Below, piece after piece: positions 1-5,748 of a stretch of 6,515 bases of DNA. Under the pieces are notes generated by a model, which had not been told where the DNA came from, did not search any database, and saw only the letters and a program-made list of their open reading frames with translations. Within the stretch, counting starts at the first letter, position 1, and each line of letters begins with the position of its first letter. Source of the DNA: Actinomycetes bacterium (GTDB lineage Bacteria > Actinomycetota > Acidimicrobiia > Acidimicrobiales > UBA8190); NCBI GenBank assembly GCA_021798135.1, contig JAJZYI010000194.1, positions 1 to 6,515 of the forward strand. Reading direction: 5' to 3'. The translations under genes and the position numbers were made by a program.

Positions 1-1
1 G

Positions 2-259
2 TGGCGCGCCGCGTGGATGGGCCGCAACGGCAAGCGCTTCGAGTCCGGCGAGGGCTCGATGTCGAAGCTGTTCGCCGGGGAGACGGCAGTGGCCGTCACC
101 GAGGAGGCGATCCAGATCATGGGCGGCTACGGCTACATCCGGGAGCACCCCGTGGAGCGGTGGCACCGCGACTCCAAGATCTTCACGATCTTCGAGGGCA
201 CGTCCGAGATCCAGCGCCTGGTCATCGCCCGGGCCATCAGCGGCATCCGCATCCAGTAG
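2..259 (+). CDS. Acyl-CoA dehydrogenase, C-terminal end (5' truncated by window edge)
   Basis: This is the last 85 codons of an acyl-CoA dehydrogenase, an FAD flavoenzyme that makes the alpha,beta double bond in acyl-CoA thioesters, as in beta-oxidation or branched amino-acid breakdown. The reading frame enters from the left edge and ends at TAG 257-259. The sequence shows the family's C-terminal helical domain signatures: AVTEEAIQIMGGYGYIRE, then ERWHRDSKIFTIFEGTSEIQ. The Glu of FEGT, at bases 194-196, aligns with the catalytic base of short- and medium-chain acyl-CoA dehydrogenases (family knowledge). Usual length is about 380 residues, so roughly three quarters of the protein lies outside the window. 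Substrate class cannot be decided from this fragment. It shares the strand of cysD but is separated by about 600 bp, so an operon link is unlikely. An ATG at base 17 is internal to the protein and is not the start. Confidence 0.95.
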   Translation, partial: WRAAWMGRNGKRFESGEGSMSKLFAGETAVAVTEEAIQIMGGYGYIREHPVERWHRDSKIFTIFEGTSEIQRLVIARAISGIRIQ

Positions 260-277
260 CCCGACGGCGACCGTTCC

Positions 278-346
278 CTCCGGTCCGGGCGGCGACGCTG
301 CCGGGGCCGCAGGTGCTCCGGTCCGGGCGGCGACGCTGCCGGGGCC
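278..346. repeat. Two-copy direct repeat, 31 bp identical, period 38
   Basis: Bases 278-308 and 316-346 are identical over 31 bp. Both start CTCCGGTCCGGG and end GCTGCCGGGGCC, with the 7-bp spacer GCAGGTG between them. The repeat begins 19 bp after the acyl-CoA dehydrogenase stop. Period 38 is not a multiple of three, which argues against a coding repeat. It looks like a recent local duplication. Confidence 0.9.
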
Positions 347-535
347 ACCGATCCCCCCAGGGGACGCGCGGGCGCACGACCGTGCCCGACCGCCCCTGCC
401 CGCCCGCGGCGGTCCTGAGGACGGGTCTGCCCAGCGAGGCCGCCGGAGCCCGGGACCGGGCCGGCGGCCTCGCCGCGTCGGCGGTGGGCGGCGCCAGCGG
501 TGGCCCGCACCGAGCGGTGGGGGCCACCTCGGCAC

Positions 536-615
536 CGGTTCCTGTCCCGGTGGCGGTTCCTGTCCCGGTGGCGGGCGTGCTCTGGTGGCGGGCGTGCTCT
601 GGTGGCGGGCGTGCT
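536..615. repeat. Two adjoining tandem repeats, 18 bp x2 then 17 bp x2.6
   Basis: Bases 536-553 and 554-571 are identical 18-mers, CGGTTCCTGTCCCGGTGG. They are followed directly by identical 17-mers at 572-588 and 589-605, CGGGCGTGCTCTGGTGG. A third 17-mer copy matches only for its first 10 bases (606-615). Both units begin CGG and end GGTGG, so the arrays may derive from one ancestral unit. The 17-bp period breaks any reading frame, which supports a non-coding array upstream of cysD. Confidence 0.9.
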
Positions 616-862
616 GCGGCTGGCGGCGGCCAGCGTGCCGGGTCGCCGGCGCGGTGTCGGCGTAGGCGGGACGGGTGCGGGCCGGATCGGCCTCGAACGG
701 TGCGGTCGCCCGGTCCGGAACGTCCGGTCAGACACCGCGCGCCGGCGGGGCAGTAGCCTTTCGGCCGGGTCTGGACGTCGGCACCGGTCCGGAGCGCCGC
801 GAGGACGGCGGTCGCGGCCGGATCGGACGCAAGGGGAAGGGCGCGGTGGAAGCGAGGCCGGG

Positions 863-1759
863 GTGCTGACGCATCTGGACCGGTTGGAAGCGGAGGCCGT
901 CCACATCTTCCGCGAGGCGGTGGCCGAGGCGGCCAAGCCGGTCATGCTCTACTCGATCGGCAAGGACAGCTCGGTGATGCTGCACCTGGCGCGCAAGGCA
1001 TTCTTCCCCGGCTCGCTGCCGTTCCCGCTGCTGCACGTGGACACGACGTGGAAGTTCCGTGCCATGTACGCCTTCCGCGACGAGGTGGCGGCCGCTGGGG
1101 ACGTGGAGCTGCTGGTGCACCGCAACCCCCAGGCGCTGGCGGAGGGGATCGATCCCTTCACCCACGGCTCGTCCGTGCACACCGCCATCTGGAAGACCGA
1201 GGGGCTGAAGCAGGCGCTCGACGAGCACGGCTTCGACGTGGCGTTCGGCGGGGCTCGGCGCGACGAGGAGAAGTCGCGGGCGAAGGAGCGGGTGTTCTCG
1301 TTCCGCACGGCGCAGCACCGCTGGGACCCCAAGCGCCAGCGCCCGGAGCTGTGGAGGCTGTACAACGCGCGCACGGCGCCGGGCGAGAGCATCCGGGTGT
1401 TCCCGCTGTCGAACTGGACGGAGCTCGACGTGTGGCTGTACATCCACCGCGAGCGGATCCCGGTCGTGCCCCTGTACTTCGCCGCGCCGCGGCCCGTGGT
1501 CGAGCGCGACGGCATGCTCGTCATGGTGGACGACGACCGCATGCCGCTCGGGCCCGGCGAGGTGCCCGAGCTGCGCTCCGTCCGGTTCCGGACGCTGGGC
1601 TGCTACCCGCTGACCGGGGCCGTCGACAGCACGGCGGACACCGTGGAGGCCGTCATCGAGGAGATGGTGGCGTCGACCACCTCCGAGCGCCAGGGTCGGG
1701 TGATCGACTTCGACGAGTCGGGGTCGATGGAGAAGAAGAAGCAGGAGGGCTACTTCTGA
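863..1759 (+). CDS. cysD: Sulfate adenylyltransferase subunit 2 (ATP sulfurylase small subunit)
   Basis: CysD is the catalytic subunit of the heterodimeric GTP-driven ATP sulfurylase. It joins sulfate to ATP, giving adenosine 5'-phosphosulfate and pyrophosphate, in the cytoplasm. The 298-residue product matches the family length (about 300). Its PP-loop motif is SIGKDSSVM at residues 31-39. The conserved stretch GGARRDEEKSRAKERVFSFR begins near residue 129, and the typical C-terminus SMEKKKQEGYF is intact. The GTG at 863 is chosen because the following LTHLDRLEAEAVHIF aligns with the usual CysD N-terminus, and no in-frame start close upstream gives a family-like sequence. The next ATG, residue 28, would remove conserved sequence. 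The ribosome site is only a modest GAGG at 854-857. The stop overlaps the next gene's ATG, so the two subunits are almost certainly co-translated. Confidence 0.97.
   Translation: MLTHLDRLEAEAVHIFREAVAEAAKPVMLYSIGKDSSVMLHLARKAFFPGSLPFPLLHVDTTWKFRAMYAFRDEVAAAGDVELLVHRNPQALAEGIDPFTHGSSVHTAIWKTEGLKQALDEHGFDVAFGGARRDEEKSRAKERVFSFRTAQHRWDPKRQRPELWRLYNARTAPGESIRVFPLSNWTELDVWLYIHRERIPVVPLYFAAPRPVVERDGMLVMVDDDRMPLGPGEVPELRSVRFRTLGCYPLTGAVDSTADTVEAVIEEMVASTTSERQGRVIDFDESGSMEKKKQEGYF
1743..1749 (+). promoter_or_regulatory. Shine-Dalgarno for the cysN-cysC fusion, inside cysD
   Basis: AGGAGGG lies within the last codons of cysD (the QEG of KKQEGYF), nine bases before ATG 1759. It is the best Shine-Dalgarno match noticed in the window. 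It fixes the fusion gene's start at 1759 rather than the in-frame GTG at 1897, which has no well-placed site. Together with the TGATG overlap it indicates translational coupling to cysD. Confidence 0.8.
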
Positions 1760-3756
1760 TGGGGACCGGGGACCGTCCGGCAGGCGGGAGCGCGGCCGGC
1801 GCAGACCCGCCCGGTGGCGGTGGCGGTGGCGGTGCGGCCGGTGCTGACCGGCCGGGCGCCGGTGGCGGAGGCGAGCCGGCAGCGCGACCGCTCGACGTGG
1901 GATCGTTCCTCGCCGCGCACGAGCGCAAGACGCTGCTGCGCTTCATCACCTGCGGGAGCGTGGACGACGGCAAGAGCACGCTGATCGGGCGGCTGCTCTA
2001 CGAGTCGAAGCTGGTGCTCGACGACCAGCTGGCAGCGCTCCAGGAGGACTCGCGGCGGGTCGGCACACAGGGCGGTGCCCTCGACTTCGCGCTGCTGGTG
2101 GACGGTCTGCAGGCCGAGCGGGAGCAGGGCATCACCATCGACGTGGCCTACCGGTTCTTCTCCACGGACCGGCGCACGTTCATCGTGGCGGACACGCCGG
2201 GCCACGAGCAGTACACCCGCAACATGGTGACCGGCGCGTCCACCGCGGACCTGGCGGTCATCCTGGTGGACGCCCGAAAGGGCGTGCTCACCCAGACGCG
2301 ACGCCACAGCTTCCTGGTGTCGCTGGTGGGGATCCGCCAGGTGGTGCTGGCGGTCAACAAGCTCGATCTCGTCGGCTACGACCACGAGGTGTTCGAGGCG
2401 ATCGAGGCGGAGTACCGGGCGCTGGCCGGCGAGCTCGGGATCGCCCAGGTGCACTGCCTGCCGATCTCGGCGCTGGTGGGCGACAACCTGACGTCGCCGA
2501 GCCCCAACACGCCGTGGTACGACGGGCCGGACCTGATGACGTTGCTGGAGCTCGCACCGGTCGACGACGGTGCGGCGGCGATGCCGCTGCGGCTGCCGGT
2601 GCAGCTGGTGAGCCGGCCGTCGCACGACTTCCGGGGGTTCGCCGGCACGGTGGTGGGCGGCAGGGTGCGGCCCGGGGACCGGGTGGTGGTGCTGCCGTCG
2701 GGCGTGCAGAGCACCGTGGCGAGGGTGGTGACGGCTGACGGGGACCTGGTCGAGGCGGAGGCGGGCCGGGCGGTGACCGTCACCCTGGCCGACGAGGTGG
2801 ACGTGAGCCGCGGCGACGTGATCTGCTCGGCGGACCGCCCGGCGACGGTCACCGACCAGGTGGAGGCGCACCTGGTGTGGCTGGCCGAGCAGCCGATGCT
2901 GCCCGGCCGCCGGTACCTGCTGAAGCTCGGCACCCGCATCGTCAACGCCACCGTGGCGCGGCCGAAGTACCGGGTGGACGTGGACACGCTCGACTACCTC
3001 GCGGCCAGCGGCCTCGCCCTCAACGAGATCGGCGTGTGCAACCTGTCGCTCGACGCCCCGGTGGCGCTCGACCCCTACGCGGACAGCCGCGACATGGGTG
3101 GGTTCGTCCTCGTCGACCGCGTGACGAGCGCCACGGTGGCGGCGGGCATGGTGCACTTCGGGCTCCGGCGGGCCGAGAACCTCCGTTGGCAGGAGCTGCT
3201 GGTCGACGCCGAGGCCCACGCAGCGCTGAAGGGGCACCGGCCCGCGGTGCTGTGGCTGACCGGGCTTTCGGGCGCGGGCAAGTCGACGATCGCCAACGCG
3301 CTGGAGCGCAGGCTGCACGCCCGGGGCGTGCACACGTTCCTGCTCGACGGCGACAACCTGCGGCACGGGCTGTGCCGCGACCTCGGGTTCACCGCGGCGG
3401 ACCGGGTGGAGAACATCCGCCGGGCCGGCGAGGTGTGCAAGCTGATGGCGCAGGCCGGCCTGGTGGTGGTCGCTGCGTTCATCTCGCCGTTCCGCGCCGA
3501 GCGCCAGATGGTGCGCGACCTGATGGGGGACCTGCCGTTCGTGGAGGTCTTCGTGGACACCCCGATCGACGTGGCCGCCGAGCGTGACCCCAAGGGCCTG
3601 TACGCCAAGGCCCGGCGCGGCGAGCTGCGCAACTTCACGGGCATCGACTCGCCCTACGAGCCACCGGAGTCGCCCGAGGTGCGGATCGACACGACGGCCA
3701 CCACCCCCGAGGGCGCGGCCGACGCGCTGCTCGCCCACCTCGGCACGCTGCTGTGA
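1759..3756 (+). CDS. cysNC: Bifunctional sulfate adenylyltransferase subunit 1 / APS kinase (CysN-CysC fusion)
   Basis: The 665-residue fusion does two steps: its GTPase half drives APS synthesis with CysD, and its kinase half phosphorylates APS to PAPS. Residues 1-50 are a Gly/Ala/Pro-rich tail. The GTPase domain follows, with P-loop GSVDDGKST at 66-74, DTPGHEQ at 145-151 and NKLD at 200-203. Elongation-factor-like beta-barrels span roughly 275-360 and 368-465. After a short linker comes the APS kinase: P-loop GLSGAGKST at 502-510, DGDN at 530-533, ISPFR at 575-579 with the Ser typical of the phosphoenzyme site, and near the end KGLYAKARRGELRNFTGIDS. All expected motifs are present, so both activities look intact. 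Domain order matches the mycobacterial CysNC (family knowledge). The start overlaps the cysD stop (TGATG) and has a strong ribosome site. Confidence 0.97.
   Translation: MGTGDRPAGGSAAGADPPGGGGGGGAAGADRPGAGGGGEPAARPLDVGSFLAAHERKTLLRFITCGSVDDGKSTLIGRLLYESKLVLDDQLAALQEDSRRVGTQGGALDFALLVDGLQAEREQGITIDVAYRFFSTDRRTFIVADTPGHEQYTRNMVTGASTADLAVILVDARKGVLTQTRRHSFLVSLVGIRQVVLAVNKLDLVGYDHEVFEAIEAEYRALAGELGIAQVHCLPISALVGDNLTSPSPNTPWYDGPDLMTLLELAPVDDGAAAMPLRLPVQLVSRPSHDFRGFAGTVVGGRVRPGDRVVVLPSGVQSTVARVVTADGDLVEAEAGRAVTVTLADEVDVSRGDVICSADRPATVTDQVEAHLVWLAEQPMLPGRRYLLKLGTRIVNATVARPKYRVDVDTLDYLAASGLALNEIGVCNLSLDAPVALDPYADSRDMGGFVLVDRVTSATVAAGMVHFGLRRAENLRWQELLVDAEAHAALKGHRPAVLWLTGLSGAGKSTIANALERRLHARGVHTFLLDGDNLRHGLCRDLGFTAADRVENIRRAGEVCKLMAQAGLVVVAAFISPFRAERQMVRDLMGDLPFVEVFVDTPIDVAAERDPKGLYAKARRGELRNFTGIDSPYEPPESPEVRIDTTATTPEGAADALLAHLGTLL
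1813..1833 (+). repeat. Hexanucleotide microsatellite (GGTGGC)3.5 in the cysNC 5' end
   Basis: Three perfect GGTGGC copies plus GGT encode seven consecutive glycines at residues 19-25 of the CysNC tail. Because the unit is six bases, gain or loss of a copy would keep the frame and only change tail length. A second glycine run, with the related GGTGGCGGAGGC, is at 1861-1872. Confidence 0.85.
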
Positions 3757-3778
3757 CGGCCGGGTCGCTCGCCGGCCG
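3757..3778 (+). terminator. GC-only hairpin after cysNC (possible attenuator or terminator)
   Basis: A 7-bp perfect stem, CGGCCGG (3757-3763) with CCGGCCG (3772-3778), encloses an 8-nt loop and starts at the base after the cysNC stop. There is no T tract. It could be a weak GC-type terminator, a 3'-end stabiliser for the cysDNC message, or a by-product of the tandem repeat that creates it. Confidence 0.3.
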
Positions 3779-3789
3779 GGTCGCTCGCC
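3758..3789. repeat. 16-bp perfect tandem duplication between cysNC and cysQ
   Basis: GGCCGGGTCGCTCGCC occurs at 3758-3773 and again immediately at 3774-3789. It fills about a third of the 90-bp spacer. The junction between the copies supplies the right arm of the hairpin at 3757-3778, so one duplication event would have created both structures. Confidence 0.9.
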
Positions 3790-3846
3790 GATAGCTGTGC
3801 TCGCCGTGCCGGACCTGTCCCGGCCGGTGCCTGCAAAGATGCTCGC

Positions 3847-4629
3847 ATGCCCACCGACCACGAGATCGCCCGGCAGGTCGCCACCGACGCCGGGCGCCTG
3901 CTGGTGGAGCTGCGCAGGTCCGAGGTGCCCGGGGACCTCGGCGACCGCGGCGACGCGGCGGCCCACGACTTCATCGTGGAGGAGCTGGCCCGGCTGCGAC
4001 CCGGTGATCCGGTGCTCTCCGAGGAGGGTGCGGCCGACGACGGCCCCGACGGCCGGACCCGGCTCGGCGCGCCCCGGGTGTGGGTCGTCGACCCGCTCGA
4101 CGGGACCCGGGAGTTCCGGGAGCTCGGGCGCACCGACTGGGCCGTGCACGTCGCCCTGGTCGACGGCCAGGGCGTGCCCGTCGCTGGGGCGGTGGCGCTG
4201 CCGGCGGAGGGCGTCACGCTGTCGACGGCCGAGCCCCCGCCCGCACCGCCGGTGCACCACGGTCCGCCCAGGCTGGTGGTCAGCCGCAGCCGGCCCCCGA
4301 TCGAGGCGTCGATCGTGGCGCGCCTGCTCGGGGGGGAGCTGGTGCCCCTCGGCTCGGCCGGCGCGAAGGCGATGGCCGTGGTGCGCGGCGACGCCGAGGT
4401 GTACCTGCACACCGGCGGCCAGTACGAGTGGGACAGCTGCGCGCCGGTGGCGGTGGCCGCCGCTGCGGGCCTGCACGTCAGCCGGGCGGACGGCAGCCCC
4501 CTCGTCTACAACCGGCCCGACCCGTGGCTGCCGGACCTGCTCGTCTGCCGGACCGAGCTGGCCCCTACCATCGTCGCCGCCGTGCGGCGGATGGCAGGCG
4601 ACGGCGACCCCGGCCCGTACATGGGCTAG
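3847..4629 (+). CDS. cysQ: 3'(2'),5'-bisphosphate nucleotidase, inositol monophosphatase superfamily
   Basis: CysQ hydrolyses 3'-phosphoadenosine 5'-phosphate to AMP and phosphate. PAP is left after PAPS donates its sulfo group and inhibits enzymes that use PAPS. The 260-residue protein has the superfamily's metal-site motifs: LSEEG at 57-61, WVVDPLDGTREF at 79-90 (metal ligands D82 and D85) and WDSCAP at 195-200 (D196). The upstream GDAAAHDF resembles the mycobacterial CysQ form rather than the E. coli SPVT-type motif (recalled family knowledge). Related enzymes also act on inositol phosphates or fructose-1,6-bisphosphate, so activity on those is possible, but the position 90 bp after cysNC favours PAP. 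ATG 3847 has no Shine-Dalgarno; AAAGAT at 3835-3840 could be a -10 box for a leaderless transcript. No signal peptide is visible. Confidence 0.93.
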   Translation: MPTDHEIARQVATDAGRLLVELRRSEVPGDLGDRGDAAAHDFIVEELARLRPGDPVLSEEGAADDGPDGRTRLGAPRVWVVDPLDGTREFRELGRTDWAVHVALVDGQGVPVAGAVALPAEGVTLSTAEPPPAPPVHHGPPRLVVSRSRPPIEASIVARLLGGELVPLGSAGAKAMAVVRGDAEVYLHTGGQYEWDSCAPVAVAAAAGLHVSRADGSPLVYNRPDPWLPDLLVCRTELAPTIVAAVRRMAGDGDPGPYMG

Positions 4630-4638
4630 CTGGTGCCT

Positions 4639-4699
4639 GCTGCGCGCACAGCCGATGGACGCTGCCCGCTGCCCGCTGCGCGCGCAGCCGATGGACGCT
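4639..4699. repeat. Two-copy direct repeat, 25 bp with one mismatch, period 36
   Basis: Bases 4639-4663 and 4675-4699 read GCTGCGCGC, then A or G, then CAGCCGATGGACGCT, differing only at that one position. Between and overlapping them, GCTGCCC is repeated at 4661-4667 and 4668-4674. The array begins 10 bp after the cysQ stop. Confidence 0.9.
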
Positions 4700-4709
4700 C
4701 GACGACGGG

Positions 4710-4736
4710 GTCGGCGCCCTGAGGATCGGCGCCGGC
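4710..4736. terminator. GC hairpin in the convergent spacer (possible bidirectional terminator)
   Basis: CGGCGCC (4712-4718) pairs with GGCGCCG (4728-4734) around the 9-nt loop CTGAGGATC. A G-U and a G-C pair can extend the base. The right arm is also half of a 14-bp palindrome at 4727-4740, so an alternative fold is possible. Location between convergent stops suits a terminator, but there is no T tract. Confidence 0.25.
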
Positions 4737-4785
4737 GCCGGAGACGCGTCCCTCGCGGTTCCGTGGGCGGCGTGGACCCACCGGC

Positions 4786-5748
4786 TCAGCCGCCGGGGCG
4801 GACCGCCACGGTGGCCCGGACGAGGCGGTGGTCGCTTCCCGGACCCGCCCCGGTCGCGATGCGCGTGACGGTGAGCCCGCTCCCGGTGAGCACGTGGTCG
4901 ATACGCACCAGCGGTGGCAGCACCGGCATCGTCTGCGACCAGGTCATGTCGAAGGCGTGGGCCCGGGCTGCCGCGCCGTCCTGCAGCCCGCCGGCCAGCA
5001 GGCGGCGGAAGTCCCGGTTCTGCCAGGTCGCGTTGAAGTCGCCCACCACCAGCAGCCCCCGGGTGCCGCCCGGCCGGGCGGCCAGCAGGCGGTCGACCGA
5101 GCCCAGCTCGTCGGACCACTGCCGCCACGTCGACGGCAGGGGCGCGGCGGTGTGGACGACCCACAGGTCCACCGTGCCCGACGGCAGCAGCAGCGAGGTC
5201 TGCACCAGGTAGGGCGACCCGTCGACCGAGCGCACCCGGGCCGGTCCGAGCGGATAGCGGCTGGCCACCACGAACGCAGCCGGGTCGTAGCGGGCCACGT
5301 CGACGACGTGCGGCAGCCGTGCCAGCGCGCCCGCCCGCCGGAGCTGGGCGAGGTCCGACGGTGAGGCCTCCTGCAGGGTCACCAGGTCCGGTCGGTAGCC
5401 GTCGATGGCCCTGGCGTAGCCTGCCATGCTCGGGTTGCCTGCGTACACGTTGGCGTCGAGCACTCGCACCGCCGGGGCGTGCGCTGCCCACGCGGGCACC
5501 GGTCCCGACGCCAGCAGCTCCGGGGCGACCAGGGCCGCCTGGCCCGCCACCAGCACCAGGGCGGCGGCGCCGAGGAGGCGGCGCTTGCGGGCGAAGGCGA
5601 CGCCGGCCACCACCCAGGCCGGCAGGTACAGCTCGACGGTCAGGGAGTTGGCCACGACCAGCGGCTCGGCCGCGTCCCAGGCCACCATGCGCAGCAGCAT
5701 CACCAGCCCCAGGACCACGACGAGGGCCCAGGCCAGGGCCGTGAGCAC
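4786..5748 (-). CDS. Membrane-anchored endonuclease/exonuclease/phosphatase (EEP) family protein
   Basis: This is a metal-dependent EEP-fold phosphodiesterase/nuclease with an N-terminal membrane region. Numbering from GTG 5748-5746 (320 residues), hydrophobic segments lie near 2-23, 29-53 and 58-80. The catalytic domain follows: DANVY (N100), LQEAS (metal-ligand E127), ASRYPL (162-167), VVHTAAP (H199), GDFNAT (D237, N239), RIDHVL (D284, H285) and GSDHRL (D306, H307). All the usual EEP active-site positions are present. The start is uncertain. GTG 5748 lies directly at the first membrane helix with no ribosome site, and the codons just before it read RHVPRWAR, a basic flank expected before such a helix. 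Translation therefore probably begins upstream: in-frame GTGs at 6105 and 6123 would add about 120 very Arg-rich residues. The segments likely place the enzyme domain outside the membrane. Substrate is unknown: DNA, RNA, lipid or phosphoinositide are all possible. Confidence 0.88.
   Translation of the reverse strand: MLTALAWALVVVLGLVMLLRMVAWDAAEPLVVANSLTVELYLPAWVVAGVAFARKRRLLGAAALVLVAGQAALVAPELLASGPVPAWAAHAPAVRVLDANVYAGNPSMAGYARAIDGYRPDLVTLQEASPSDLAQLRRAGALARLPHVVDVARYDPAAFVVASRYPLGPARVRSVDGSPYLVQTSLLLPSGTVDLWVVHTAAPLPSTWRQWSDELGSVDRLLAARPGGTRGLLVVGDFNATWQNRDFRRLLAGGLQDGAAARAHAFDMTWSQTMPVLPPLVRIDHVLTGSGLTVTRIATGAGPGSDHRLVRATVAVRPGG

Larger units (their letters stand above)
260..862. other. 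603-bp repeat-rich spacer and probable cysD leader
   Basis: No convincing gene is seen here. Several frames are open simply because of the GC content, and their translations are low-complexity Arg/Pro/Gly/Ala with no family motif. The left half holds a 31-bp direct repeat just after the acyl-CoA dehydrogenase stop. The middle holds 18-bp and 17-bp tandem repeats. A TAGCCT hexamer at 754-759, with CAGACA at 729-734 and a 19-bp spacer, is the only promoter-like pair I noticed. It is weak, and would give cysD a leader of roughly 100 nt. No riboswitch class, tRNA or T-tailed terminator was recognised. Confidence 0.6.
4630..4785. other. Convergent spacer between cysQ and the EEP-family gene
   Basis: The two genes end toward each other across 156 bp. 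I see no gene here. The left part holds a 25-bp near-perfect duplication and a small GCTGCCC repeat; the right part holds a GC-rich hairpin and an adjacent palindrome. No T-rich terminator tail is seen on either strand. Confidence 0.6.

Noticed and set aside
278..615. CRISPR array or transposon ends
   Set aside because: Repeats come in two or three copies, with spacers absent or only 7 bp, and the units differ between sites. No cas gene, transposase or terminal inverted repeat is seen.
1..756. Long + strand frame starting at base 1
   Set aside because: The acyl-CoA dehydrogenase end is in another frame up to 259. The remainder crosses the tandem repeats and is low-complexity.
500..862. Upstream in-frame extension of cysD
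   Set aside because: The frame stays open to 500, but the extra 121 codons run through non-triplet tandem repeats and encode low-complexity Arg/Gly sequence. CysD proteins begin near GTG 863.
133..945. - strand open frame across the cysD leader
   Set aside because: It overlaps two recognised genes and encodes Arg/Pro-rich sequence with no motif.
1048..1758. Upstream in-frame extension of cysNC
   Set aside because: It lies entirely inside cysD in another frame. ATG 1759 has the strong ribosome site, and the extension is Arg/Ala/Gly-rich without motifs.
1759..3756. A degraded or one-activity CysNC
   Set aside because: All GTPase motifs and all APS kinase motifs are intact, so there is no sign of a dead domain or frameshift.
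3757..3846. A small gene between cysNC and cysQ
   Set aside because: The 90-bp spacer is mostly tandem repeat and has no start with a ribosome site.
1750..4476. 908-codon open frame on the - strand opposite cysNC and cysQ
   Set aside because: It is the antisense shadow of genes with complete, intact motifs. Its translation is His/Arg/Val/Gly-rich with no family signature.
3584..5212. 542-codon + strand open frame across cysQ and the EEP gene
   Set aside because: It overlaps the well-supported cysQ in another frame and the EEP gene on the opposite strand. It is Arg/Pro/Ser-rich with no recognisable domain.
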